6,260 nucleotides of DNA from Gemmatimonadales bacterium UBA4718 (GTDB taxonomy: Bacteria > Gemmatimonadota > Gemmatimonadetes > Gemmatimonadales > Gemmatimonadaceae), in contig DHJO01000242.1 in the NCBI GenBank assembly GCA_002404375.1, positions 23,568 to 29,827 of the forward strand, given 5' to 3'. The notes beneath the pieces are model-generated. The model had not been told where the DNA came from. It ran no database searches and saw only the letters and a program-made list of their open reading frames with translations. The position numbers were made by a program, and so were the translations under genes. Positions 1 to 6,208 of this stretch are shown one piece after another (the stretch's first letter is position 1; each line of letters opens with the position of its first letter).

Positions 1-3
1 TAA

Positions 4-1044
4 ATGCTAGTAGTCATGCAGCACGACGCGACGGCGAAAGACGTCGATCGCGTGGTCAGCGTCATCAAGGAAATGGGTTACGAGGCGAGACCGATGCCGG
101 GCGCACAGCGCACCGCGGTTGGACTCGTCGGGAACGATGGGCGCGTAGACTCGTCGCGGATCGAAGCGCTGCCCGGCGTCGCGCAAGTCATTCACGTCAC
201 CGAGCCTTACAAGCAGGTCTCGCGCGAGTGGAAGCCGGAGAGCACCGTCGTAACTCTGGCTCCGGGCGTGTCCGTGGGCGGTGATGCCGTCGTCGTCATC
301 GGCGGGCCGTGTTCGGTTGAATCCGAGGCGCAGATACTTTCCGCCGCGCGAATCGTGAAGGCCGCCGGAGGGAACGCGTTGCGCGGTGGCGCGTTCAAGC
401 CGCGCAGCTCTCCGTACTCGTTTCAGGGAATGGGACGGAAGGGCCTCGAGCTTCTTGCGCTCGCGCGCAAGGAGACCGGACTTCCGATCGTGACAGAGGC
501 GATGGACTCCGAGGGGGCCCAGATGGTCGCGGAAGTAGCCGACTGCATCCAGATCGGCGCGCGCAACATGCAGAACTATTCTCTGCTCAAGACCGTCGGC
601 AGGATGAAGAAGCCCGTGCTGCTCAAGCGGGGCATGGCGGCGACCATCAACGAGCTCCTGCTGAGCGCCGAATACATCCTCGCGGAAGGAAATGACAAAG
701 TCATCCTATGCGAGCGTGGCGTGAGGAGCTTCGACCCCGCGGCGCGCAACATGTTCGATCTCACCGCGATCCCGATCGTCCACCGGCTCTCGCATCTTCC
801 GATCATCGCCGATCCGAGTCACGGCACGGGGTTGCGGGACAAGGTCATTCCGATGGCCCGCGCGGCGGTTGCCGCGGGCGCGGATGGTGTGCTCATCGAA
901 GTACACCCCGAGCCCGATCGCGCGCTTTCGGACGGCGCACAGTCTCTGTATCCGGAACAGTTCACGCAACTGGTCGGCGAGCTTCGCGCGGTGGCTGCCG
1001 CCATCGGCCGCAGCATTCCTCCTGCGAAAACAGGAACGGCATAG
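4..1044 (+). CDS. aroF: 3-deoxy-7-phosphoheptulonate (DAHP) synthase, type I-beta with N-terminal regulatory domain
   Basis: Condenses phosphoenolpyruvate and erythrose 4-phosphate to DAHP, the first committed step of the cytoplasmic shikimate pathway. The 346-residue protein lines up end to end with my recollection of the Thermotoga maritima enzyme. Residues 1-70 are a ferredoxin-like domain, followed by the linker motif PYKQVSRE and the barrel. Barrel motifs seen are GGPCSVES (100-107), [17 protein letters not shown] (126-142), QIGARNMQN (183-191), PVLLKRG (204-210), DPSHGTG (270-276) and EVHPEP (299-304). By position, the metal ligands should be Cys103, His273, Glu299 and Asp310, and all four are present. 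In T. maritima the N-terminal domain mediates feedback inhibition by Tyr/Phe, so allosteric control is likely here too. The ATG at 4 is chosen because its N-terminus matches that relative; an in-frame ATG at 16 is less likely. A TAA directly precedes the start, and any ribosome binding site lies outside the window. The symbol varies between species (aroF, aroG, aroA). Confidence 0.95.
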   Translation: MLVVMQHDATAKDVDRVVSVIKEMGYEARPMPGAQRTAVGLVGNDGRVDSSRIEALPGVAQVIHVTEPYKQVSREWKPESTVVTLAPGVSVGGDAVVVIGGPCSVESEAQILSAARIVKAAGGNALRGGAFKPRSSPYSFQGMGRKGLELLALARKETGLPIVTEAMDSEGAQMVAEVADCIQIGARNMQNYSLLKTVGRMKKPVLLKRGMAATINELLLSAEYILAEGNDKVILCERGVRSFDPAARNMFDLTAIPIVHRLSHLPIIADPSHGTGLRDKVIPMARAAVAAGADGVLIEVHPEPDRALSDGAQSLYPEQFTQLVGELRAVAAAIGRSIPPAKTGTA

Positions 1045-1067
1045 CTGTCGCAGGGTAAGCTTAACAT

Positions 1068-1733
1068 ATGAAGAAGCTCACCTTCCTCGTGGCGATCGCG
1101 TTCATCGCGCCTCCAATCGCGGCGCGGGCGCAAAACGCTGAAGCGATCATCGATCGCGCAGCGGCAGCGTATGCCCGTCTCAACAGCATGCGCGCGGAGT
1201 TCCGGCAAACGCTCACCAATCCGCTCACTGGCACCACGCAGACGACGAACGGCGTGATCCTGCGCAGGAAGCCCAATCTGCTGAGCATCAACTTCGAGAG
1301 CGGCGATCGAGTTGCAGCCGACGGATCGACGCTCTGGTTTTATCTCCCGAGCAGCGCGCCCGGACAGGTTATTCGGATGCCGTACAGCGGCGAGAACGCG
1401 AGCACGGTGGATCCGGCAAACCAGTTTCTGAATTCTCCGCGCACCCGATTCACGGTCTCTTCAGCCGGCAGCGCGGCTCTCGGCGGCCACGCGACGCACG
1501 CGATAACCCTCGTGCCCAAGCGCCCCAACCCGGCTTTCACGAGTGCGAAGGTGTGGATCGACGACAATGATTCGAGCATCAGGCAGTTCGACCTGGAGAC
1601 GGCGAACGGGTTGAGGCGCCACGTCGTCATCACGAGCTTCACTCCGAATCCCGATCTGAGCAGGTCGAGTTTTCGGTTCTCGGTTCCCAAAGGGGTCAAG
1701 ATCGTCGATCAGGCTTCTGGGGCGACGTTCTAA
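1068..1733 (+). CDS. lolA: LolA-like outer-membrane lipoprotein carrier protein
   Basis: LolA is the periplasmic chaperone that takes lipoproteins from the inner-membrane LolCDE complex to the outer membrane. The 221-residue product has a Sec signal peptide: KK at 2-3, a hydrophobic stretch at about 4-19, and an Ala-Arg-Ala cleavage site before Gln22. The mature part shows LolA hallmarks that pair with E. coli LolA: MRAEFRQTL (41-49, compare the F-x-Q segment), LRRKPNLL (65-72, compare KRPNLF), DGSTLWFYLP (85-94) and FRFSVPKGVKIVDQ (202-215). Its length is close to the family norm. It begins 23 bases after the DAHP synthase gene with only a weak AGGG about 12 bases upstream, so it is probably co-transcribed. 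No LolB or LolCDE gene lies nearby. A divergent LolA-like protein with another lipid-related role cannot be excluded. Confidence 0.88.
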   Translation: MKKLTFLVAIAFIAPPIAARAQNAEAIIDRAAAAYARLNSMRAEFRQTLTNPLTGTTQTTNGVILRRKPNLLSINFESGDRVAADGSTLWFYLPSSAPGQVIRMPYSGENASTVDPANQFLNSPRTRFTVSSAGSAALGGHATHAITLVPKRPNPAFTSAKVWIDDNDSSIRQFDLETANGLRRHVVITSFTPNPDLSRSSFRFSVPKGVKIVDQASGATF

Positions 1734-1754
1734 GTCTGATTGCGCTTCAGTTCT

Positions 1755-1773
1755 GTGGATGCCGTTGATCCAC
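1755..1773. terminator. Small hairpin in the convergent intergenic gap (weak terminator candidate)
   Basis: GTGGAT (1755-1760) and ATCCAC (1768-1773) form a perfect 6-bp stem with a 7-base loop. It is the only clear inverted repeat in the 48 bases between two convergent genes, where a bidirectional terminator would be expected. Neither side carries a T-run, so it does not meet the usual rule for intrinsic termination. It may be a weak or Rho-assisted end point, or chance. Confidence 0.25.
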
Positions 1774-1781
1774 CGGGAGCC

Positions 1782-2636
1782 TTAAGTGTCGCCCCTCACC
1801 ATACCCGCGAGTGCGGCCAGCTTTTTCTGATCAACCCCCCGCCGTCTCGCAATTTCCACTGCCGCGGCCGACAGTGCGCGATACACGTCCAGCGCCTGTC
1901 CGCGCCTCTCCAGTGCGCGCACGTGCTTCCCCACAGTCTCCACGTCCCCTCGCACGATCGGGCCGGTGAGCGCGTCGTCCGGAAGCGCCTGCTTCATGTT
2001 CGCCAGCGCACCGCTCATCAGGCTCTCGACGGCCTGGTAGGCGCTCGAGTCGGGAACGCCGATATCGTGCAGCAGGTGCCCGGCGACCGAGGCGAGCACG
2101 ACCGGGAAGTTGGAAGAGATCACTGCGGCCGCGTGGTAGGCGGCCTTTTGTCCAGCGGGAATATCGAGCGTCCGCGCGCCTATATGCCCAGCCAGCCGCC
2201 GTGACGTGCTCCTGGCAGCGTTCTCCCCATCGATGCCGACCCATCCTTTGCGCAGGAGCTCCGCGGCCACCTCGGGGTCGCTGAACGGCACGAGTGGGTG
2301 AAACGTCCCGCCTGGAAACCCGGCCTCATTCAACGACCGCAGGCCAGCCGGCTCCGCAATCGCTGAGGTGTGAAGAATCACCGTACCGCGCGCAACGCGT
2401 CCGTCGCGGGATGCGGCGATGACCTCGTCGATGGTTTCGTCGAGCTGTGGGTCGCGCACGCAGACGACGATCACATTCGCGCTCGCCAGCTCCTTCGGGA
2501 GCGCACCGGTCGAAGTCGCGACGCCGGACGGACGCTTGCCGTGAAGACCAATGACCTCCACCCCTGATGCACGAAAGGCGCGGAAAAGTCCGCGCCCCAC
2601 ATGACCCGGCCCGATGATGAAAACCCGCTCGCTCAC
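1782..2636 (-). CDS. Rossmann-like and DUF2520 domain-containing protein (putative NAD(P)-binding oxidoreductase)
   Basis: A 284-residue protein with an N-terminal dinucleotide-binding fold (IIGPGHVGRGL, residues 7-17; strand VIVVCVRD at 55-62). It also has the motifs LHTSA (88-92) and GTFHPLVPF (110-118) typical of this family. A helical C-terminal DUF2520 domain follows, with AAYHAAAVISSNF (165-177) and LTGPIVRGD (223-231). The fold resembles F420-dependent NADP reductase and ketopantoate/6-phosphogluconate dehydrogenases, but I know of no established substrate. The open frame extends upstream to 2891, but that part is the antisense-free shadow of the protease gene in another frame. The GTG at 2634-2636 places the glycine-rich loop at the correct distance from the N-terminus. 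This GTG overlaps the protease stop as GTGA, a 4-base overlap without a clear Shine-Dalgarno sequence, which suggests translational coupling. It is the last gene of the minus-strand cluster. Confidence 0.88.
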   Translation of the reverse strand: MSERVFIIGPGHVGRGLFRAFRASGVEVIGLHGKRPSGVATSTGALPKELASANVIVVCVRDPQLDETIDEVIAASRDGRVARGTVILHTSAIAEPAGLRSLNEAGFPGGTFHPLVPFSDPEVAAELLRKGWVGIDGENAARSTSRRLAGHIGARTLDIPAGQKAAYHAAAVISSNFPVVLASVAGHLLHDIGVPDSSAYQAVESLMSGALANMKQALPDDALTGPIVRGDVETVGKHVRALERRGQALDVYRALSAAAVEIARRRGVDQKKLAALAGMVRGDT

Positions 2637-4255
2637 TGACTTGCCAGGCTGTCGGCCGGATGCGCCTGGGTAGTCGCCCTGCGGAGCAGCTCGCTCTCGG
2701 TACGCGAGCCGTGCGCTAACTGCAGCGCCCTTTGCAGTGCCGTGTCGACGGATGCCCGACGCCTGAACTCGGCCTCGCTTCCGAACATGTAGCGCGCGAT
2801 GTCGTACCCGATGAGCCGCGTGACGAGCGGCTCGCCTTCGTCGAAGACCGGGCGCGGAATGTCGATTCCCCGCTGCTTCATCCGGTTCCACACTTCCTCG
2901 CGCATCGCGGGAGTGACCACAAAGTCAGGAGATGCTACGCCGTGATTGGCCTTGACGTAGAGAGCGTAGTCCGTGACCGCGTCGCGAAAATGACCCCCAT
3001 TTGCGCCGAGGGCGTGAATGAAGTTTCCTTCCGCGATGGGGATGGTGCTGTCTCCCGCCACCACATCTGGGGTGATGCCCCCGCCTCCGTAAACCACCCG
3101 GCCGGCGTCAGTCCGGAATCTTTCGCGTTTCACGGGTGGCGGCTCATCACTCTCGTCTTCGTTCGGTCGCGGGCGCGCGATGGATCGGCCCGCCGGAGTA
3201 AACCATCTGGCGGTCGTAAGCTTGAGACCACCCTGGTCGCCAAAGGACACGACGCTTTGTGCGCTTCCCTTCCCGTACGTCGGAGTTCCGACGATGACTG
3301 CGCGATCGTGATCCTGCAGCGCGCCTGCCACGATTTCGGCGGCGCTGGCGCTGCGTCCATCGACGAGAACGATCAGCGGGAGGTCAGGCCACCGTTGTTT
3401 GGCGGTATCGGCGAACTCACGATTCGCTTCGGGAAGCCGGCCGTGCATGCTGACGATCTTTTGTCCGGGATTCAGAAACAGATCGGATACTTTTACTCCC
3501 TGGTTCAGCAAGCCGCCGGGATTCGTCCGCAGATCGAGCACCAGCGTCTTCATCCCGTGCGCAAGAAGACCGTTGATCGCCCCATTCAGCTCCTTCGCCG
3601 TCGAATCGCTGAACGCCTTGAGATCGATGTACCCAACGCCGTCTCCGAGCATCGACGATCTGCGCACCGCGCTCTGATGAATCGTCGTGCGCACGAGCCT
3701 GATCTCCATCGGATTCGGGGCTCCAGGCCGCTCGATCTTCAATGTCACGGCAGTGCCTGCCTTGCCCCGCAGCGCCCTGGATGCTTCCTCGCTCGTCCAT
3801 CCCTTTGCAGTCTTGTTCATGATCTCAATGATGCGGTCCCCGGGCTGCAATCCGGCACGCTCAGCTGGGCCGCCTGGCAGCGGGGCGACAATGATCAACC
3901 AACCGTCTCGAAGATCCGTTTCGAGCCCTAGACCGGCGTAGTTGCCGCTCGTCGTCTCATTGAGCCGGGCGAATCGCTCCGGCGGAAGAAACGTCGAGTA
4001 AGGATCCCTCAGCTCGTACAGCATCCCGTCAACGGATTTGAGGTAGAGCGTGGAATCGCTAATGGGGTCGACGAAGTCGTTCTGCACGTGGCGGAGAACG
4101 TTGTCGAACAGCTGCGCGCCCTCGAACTCGGTGAATGCTCCGGTGCGCGAGCCCCGCTGCAGCAACCATCCACCAGTGATGAGCGCTCCGAACAGCGTGC
4201 CGGCGACGATCACTGCGCGAGTACGCGCCGAGGCGTTGGGAAGTCTGAGTTTCAT
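2633..4255 (-). CDS. ctpA: S41 family C-terminal processing peptidase (CtpA/Prc-like)
   Basis: A 540-residue serine protease of the tail-specific family, which degrades or trims envelope proteins from their C-termini. Residues 1-13 are basic, and about 14-33 form a hydrophobic segment that is an uncleaved anchor or a signal, so the enzyme should act in the periplasm. A PDZ domain follows at about 105-190 (YAGLGLET, GGPAERAGLQPGDRI), then the S41 core (LDLRTNPGGLL, 240-250). The catalytic Ser-Lys-Gln set is visible as Ser304 in GRSASAAEIVAGAL, Lys329 in TYGKG and Gln333. The 25-residue Ser-Lys spacing and 4-residue Lys-Gln spacing match known CtpA/CtpB enzymes. Residues from about 405 form a charged helical C-terminal region of unknown role. 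The gene starts 3 bases after tmk, with a weak AAGG 11 bases upstream, and ends in a 4-base overlap with the DUF2520 gene. The exact substrate and subfamily are unknown. Confidence 0.94.
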   Translation of the reverse strand: MKLRLPNASARTRAVIVAGTLFGALITGGWLLQRGSRTGAFTEFEGAQLFDNVLRHVQNDFVDPISDSTLYLKSVDGMLYELRDPYSTFLPPERFARLNETTSGNYAGLGLETDLRDGWLIIVAPLPGGPAERAGLQPGDRIIEIMNKTAKGWTSEEASRALRGKAGTAVTLKIERPGAPNPMEIRLVRTTIHQSAVRRSSMLGDGVGYIDLKAFSDSTAKELNGAINGLLAHGMKTLVLDLRTNPGGLLNQGVKVSDLFLNPGQKIVSMHGRLPEANREFADTAKQRWPDLPLIVLVDGRSASAAEIVAGALQDHDRAVIVGTPTYGKGSAQSVVSFGDQGGLKLTTARWFTPAGRSIARPRPNEDESDEPPPVKRERFRTDAGRVVYGGGGITPDVVAGDSTIPIAEGNFIHALGANGGHFRDAVTDYALYVKANHGVASPDFVVTPAMREEVWNRMKQRGIDIPRPVFDEGEPLVTRLIGYDIARYMFGSEAEFRRRASVDTALQRALQLAHGSRTESELLRRATTQAHPADSLASQ

Positions 4256-4258
4256 GCT

Positions 4259-4927
4259 CTATTTAACCTTGATGCTGCCGAAAGGTTGCGGGAACGCGGA
4301 CGCCAATGCGGAGACGACACGCTTCAGCACCGTCGCTTCGTCGCCCGTCCCATCTATCAACTTGATCGGACCGCACTCGGGATGCGAGTGCTGCCACGCG
4401 GGCTCTACGAACCTTCGGAACGCATTCCCGACGCGGTCGTGGAAATCGTCGCCGGAGCGCTCGATGCGGTCGCGCTTCCCACGCGCATCCGCCCGTCCGA
4501 GTCCTTCCGCCGGCGCAACGTCCAGCAGCAGGGTGAGGTCCGGCACCAGCCCCCCCGTCGCCAGCCTGTTGGCGGCGCGCACTTCCTCCTCCGGCAGGCC
4601 GCGACCCACGATCTGGTACGCGTATGTGGAAAGAAAGAAGCGGTCGAGGAGAACCACGCTGCCTTTGGCCAGCGCGGGCAGGACCTCCCGTCCGATCAGC
4701 TCCGCCCGCGACGCCATGAAGAGCAGCGCTTCGGCCGCGTCGTTCATGTGATGGTCAGATTCGAGGACTATCTCCCGAATCGCGTCGCCCACTGGAGTGC
4801 CACCGGGCTCGCGGACAGCGATGACGGGGATGCCGGCAGCCGTCAGTCGGTCAGCAATCAGTCTGATCTGGGTGGTCTTCCCTGCGCCTTCCGCTCCCTC
4901 GAAGACGATCAGCTTCCCGCGGGCCAT
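4259..4927 (-). CDS. tmk: Thymidylate kinase (dTMP kinase)
   Basis: Phosphorylates dTMP to dTDP with ATP in the cytoplasm, an essential step of dTTP synthesis. The 222-residue length is typical. Motifs seen are the P-loop GAEGAGKTT (11-19), the dTMP-binding REPGGTPVGDAIR (39-51), DRFFLSTYAYQ (95-105, compare DRHDLSTQAYQ of E. coli) and a LID region with several arginines (RADARGKRDRIE, 145-156). A P-loop without the Arg of the eukaryotic type, together with a basic LID, is the E. coli-like type II arrangement. The C-terminal motif IDGTGDEATV (191-200) also fits. The start ATG is 2 bases after the YlbF-family stop, with no purine-rich ribosome site in front (the upstream bases are pyrimidine-rich), so translation probably depends on coupling from the gene before. 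Confidence 0.96.
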   Translation of the reverse strand: MARGKLIVFEGAEGAGKTTQIRLIADRLTAAGIPVIAVREPGGTPVGDAIREIVLESDHHMNDAAEALLFMASRAELIGREVLPALAKGSVVLLDRFFLSTYAYQIVGRGLPEEEVRAANRLATGGLVPDLTLLLDVAPAEGLGRADARGKRDRIERSGDDFHDRVGNAFRRFVEPAWQHSHPECGPIKLIDGTGDEATVLKRVVSALASAFPQPFGSIKVK

Positions 4928-4929
4928 GC

Positions 4930-5283
4930 TCAGGAGAGAGTGATGATCGGGCTAGCGGCGCCCTTCTTCATGCCGTCCATGATCCATTGATTCACGCGTA
5001 GCATGAGCTTGTCGAAGTTTTCCTGCGCCGCAACCGCGCGCTGATAAGCGGGCTGTGACTGGATCTTCTCGAGCATCGAGTCCAGCTGCTGCTCCATCTC
5101 GGGAGTTGGATTCTCTCCGCGTTGGATCAGCTGTTGCGCCTCGCCGCGGAGCTTCTCCATCTCCTGGAGCAACGCCACCGCTTCGCGGTCATTGTTCAGC
5201 GCTTCGCTCGACCGCTTCAGCGCCTGGTACTCAGGGCTTTGCCCAATCAGGCGGCCAACATCCTTGGCCTTCTCTTCCAGCAT
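4930..5283 (-). CDS. YlbF/YmcA family (Com_YlbF, DUF964) regulator protein
   Basis: A small, entirely helical, glutamine- and glutamate-rich protein of 117 residues with no signal peptide. The pattern KAKDVGRLIGQSPEYQALKRSSEAL near the N-terminus, followed by short helices with DREAVALLQEMEKLRGEAQQL and a C-terminal helix (AVAAQENFDKLMLRVNQWI), is characteristic of the YlbF/YmcA family. In Bacillus subtilis, YlbF, YmcA and YaaT form a complex that modulates RNase Y-dependent mRNA processing and affects competence, sporulation and biofilm. The role outside Firmicutes is unclear, so the assignment here is to family only. I chose the ATG at 5281-5283 because an AGGAG sits 5 bases ahead of it and the family motif begins soon after. 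An in-frame ATG at 5296-5298 would add 5 residues (MTGVP) and lacks a comparable site. The gene lies between prmC (25-base gap) and tmk (2-base gap). Confidence 0.85.
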   Translation of the reverse strand: MLEEKAKDVGRLIGQSPEYQALKRSSEALNNDREAVALLQEMEKLRGEAQQLIQRGENPTPEMEQQLDSMLEKIQSQPAYQRAVAAQENFDKLMLRVNQWIMDGMKKGAASPIITLS

Positions 5284-5288
5284 CGGGA

Positions 5289-5293
5289 CTCCT
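5289..5293 (-). promoter_or_regulatory. Ribosome binding site of the YlbF-family gene
   Basis: Read on the minus strand this is AGGAG, 5 bases before the ATG at 5281-5283. It falls inside the five-codon extension that the upstream in-frame ATG would create, and so decides in favour of the shorter start. It is one of only two good Shine-Dalgarno sequences in the minus-strand cluster. Confidence 0.7.
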
Positions 5294-5308
5294 GTCATGC
5301 CTGAGCGC

Positions 5309-6208
5309 TCAATTGCGGCGCGCGAATACGAACCGCTCGCGGCCGGTCAGGTCGAGCAGGACCTCGACGTCGACGTATTGCCCGTCCACAGCGATCATCT
5401 CCGCGACCGTTCCCGCACGACGGGTGTCGACTTCGAGTGCAAGCAGTCCTCCGCTCGCGAGCGACGCCGGCGCCCGCTTGACGAGCTCGCGCGTCACCGC
5501 CAGACCGTCATCCGCGCAGAGGAGCGCTATGCTCGGCTCCCAATCGCGGACATCGGGCGGTAGGTCGGCGATTTCAGCGAAGCTGATGTACGGGGGATTG
5601 CACACGATGGCATCCAGTTTCTCGCCGGCGAGAGGGGCAAGCAGCGAGCCGTGACGGAAATCCACGCGGGTTTTCAGCACCGCGGCAAGCGATACGGCGT
5701 TTGCCTTGGCGACCATCAGCGCGTCGCGCGAGATGTCGGTAGCGAAGACTCGGGCAAACTCGTGCTCGAAGGCGAGCGAAAGTGCGATCGCGCCCGACCC
5801 GGTGCCGATGTCGGCGATCGTTCTGGTGTTCCTGTCGCATCGCTCGAGGACACGCTCGACCAGAACCTCCGTCTCGACGCGCGGGATGAGGACGCTCTCG
5901 TCGATCTCGAGGGTGAGATGTCGAAAGCAGGCGCGGGACACAGCGTAGGCGAGCGGAGCGCCGGCGGCGCGTTTCATAGCGGCCCGTATCACGGCGCGGG
6001 CGACATCCGGCGAGGCGTCGGAGATCGTGTTCGCGGCGGCCCAGAATTTCGGGACGTCCAGCACCGCTGCGACGATCTCGCGCGCTTCGCGGACCGGCTC
6101 GCTCACTCCTTCCGACTCGAGCATCGCCGAGCATCCAGCGAGCAGATCGCCGATCGTCCCGATCGGGAGGCTCGTCGGAAAGAAAGCTGCACCCTGGTTA
6201 GTCGCCAA
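5309..6208 (-). CDS. prmC: Peptide chain release factor N5-glutamine methyltransferase (PrmC/HemK)
   Basis: Uses S-adenosylmethionine to methylate the glutamine of the GGQ motif in release factors RF1/RF2, which improves translation termination; cytoplasmic. The 299-residue protein has a helical N-terminal substrate-recognition domain (about 17-95). The interdomain motif VLIPRVETE (106-114) follows. The class I methyltransferase fold shows IADIGTGSGAIALSLA (131-146), the acidic ATDIS (156-160) and the diagnostic NPPY (204-207), followed by WEPSIAL (223-229). A C-terminal EV-D replaces the more usual EIG or EHG segment, a mild variation. The start is a TTG at 6206-6208: GAGGA lies 5 bases upstream, no ATG or GTG is available before the conserved N-terminal helix, and the next Met (residue 29) would remove part of that domain. 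The start overlaps the end of the preceding gene by 11 bases, consistent with a prfA-prmC operon. Confidence 0.94.
   Translation of the reverse strand: MATNQGAAFFPTSLPIGTIGDLLAGCSAMLESEGVSEPVREAREIVAAVLDVPKFWAAANTISDASPDVARAVIRAAMKRAAGAPLAYAVSRACFRHLTLEIDESVLIPRVETEVLVERVLERCDRNTRTIADIGTGSGAIALSLAFEHEFARVFATDISRDALMVAKANAVSLAAVLKTRVDFRHGSLLAPLAGEKLDAIVCNPPYISFAEIADLPPDVRDWEPSIALLCADDGLAVTRELVKRAPASLASGGLLALEVDTRRAGTVAEMIAVDGQYVDVEVLLDLTGRERFVFARRN

Noticed and set aside
1740..2204. A 154-codon plus-strand frame starting just after lolA
   Set aside because: It covers the DUF2520 gene on the opposite strand and shows a Cys/His/Arg-rich composition without motifs.
2637..2891. N-terminal extension of the DUF2520 frame to an ATG at 2891
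   Set aside because: The extra 85 residues are Arg/His-rich with no domain and lie inside the protease coding sequence in another frame. The Rossmann glycine loop fits the GTG at 2634-2636.
2732..3931. A 399-codon plus-strand open frame opposite the S41 protease gene
   Set aside because: It lies wholly antisense to a gene with intact catalytic motifs. The translation is rich in Arg, His, Pro and Ser with no recognisable domain, as expected for a shadow frame in GC-rich DNA.
4050..4751. A second plus-strand frame of 233 codons over the same region
   Set aside because: It overlaps tmk and the other shadow frame, and its Ser/Arg/Pro-rich composition is typical of a non-coding frame.
4088..4990. 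A 300-codon plus-strand open frame opposite the end of ctpA, tmk and ylbF
   Set aside because: It runs across three confident minus-strand genes, has no family motif, and no convincing ribosome site was noted. High GC content makes such long antisense frames common.
5055..5654. A 199-codon plus-strand frame over ylbF and prmC
   Set aside because: It is antisense to two recognised genes, and its low-complexity Ser/Ala/Arg/Pro composition argues against a real protein.
5574..6134. A 186-codon minus-strand frame inside prmC in another reading frame
   Set aside because: prmC in the overlapping frame has complete methyltransferase motifs; this frame is Arg-rich and featureless.
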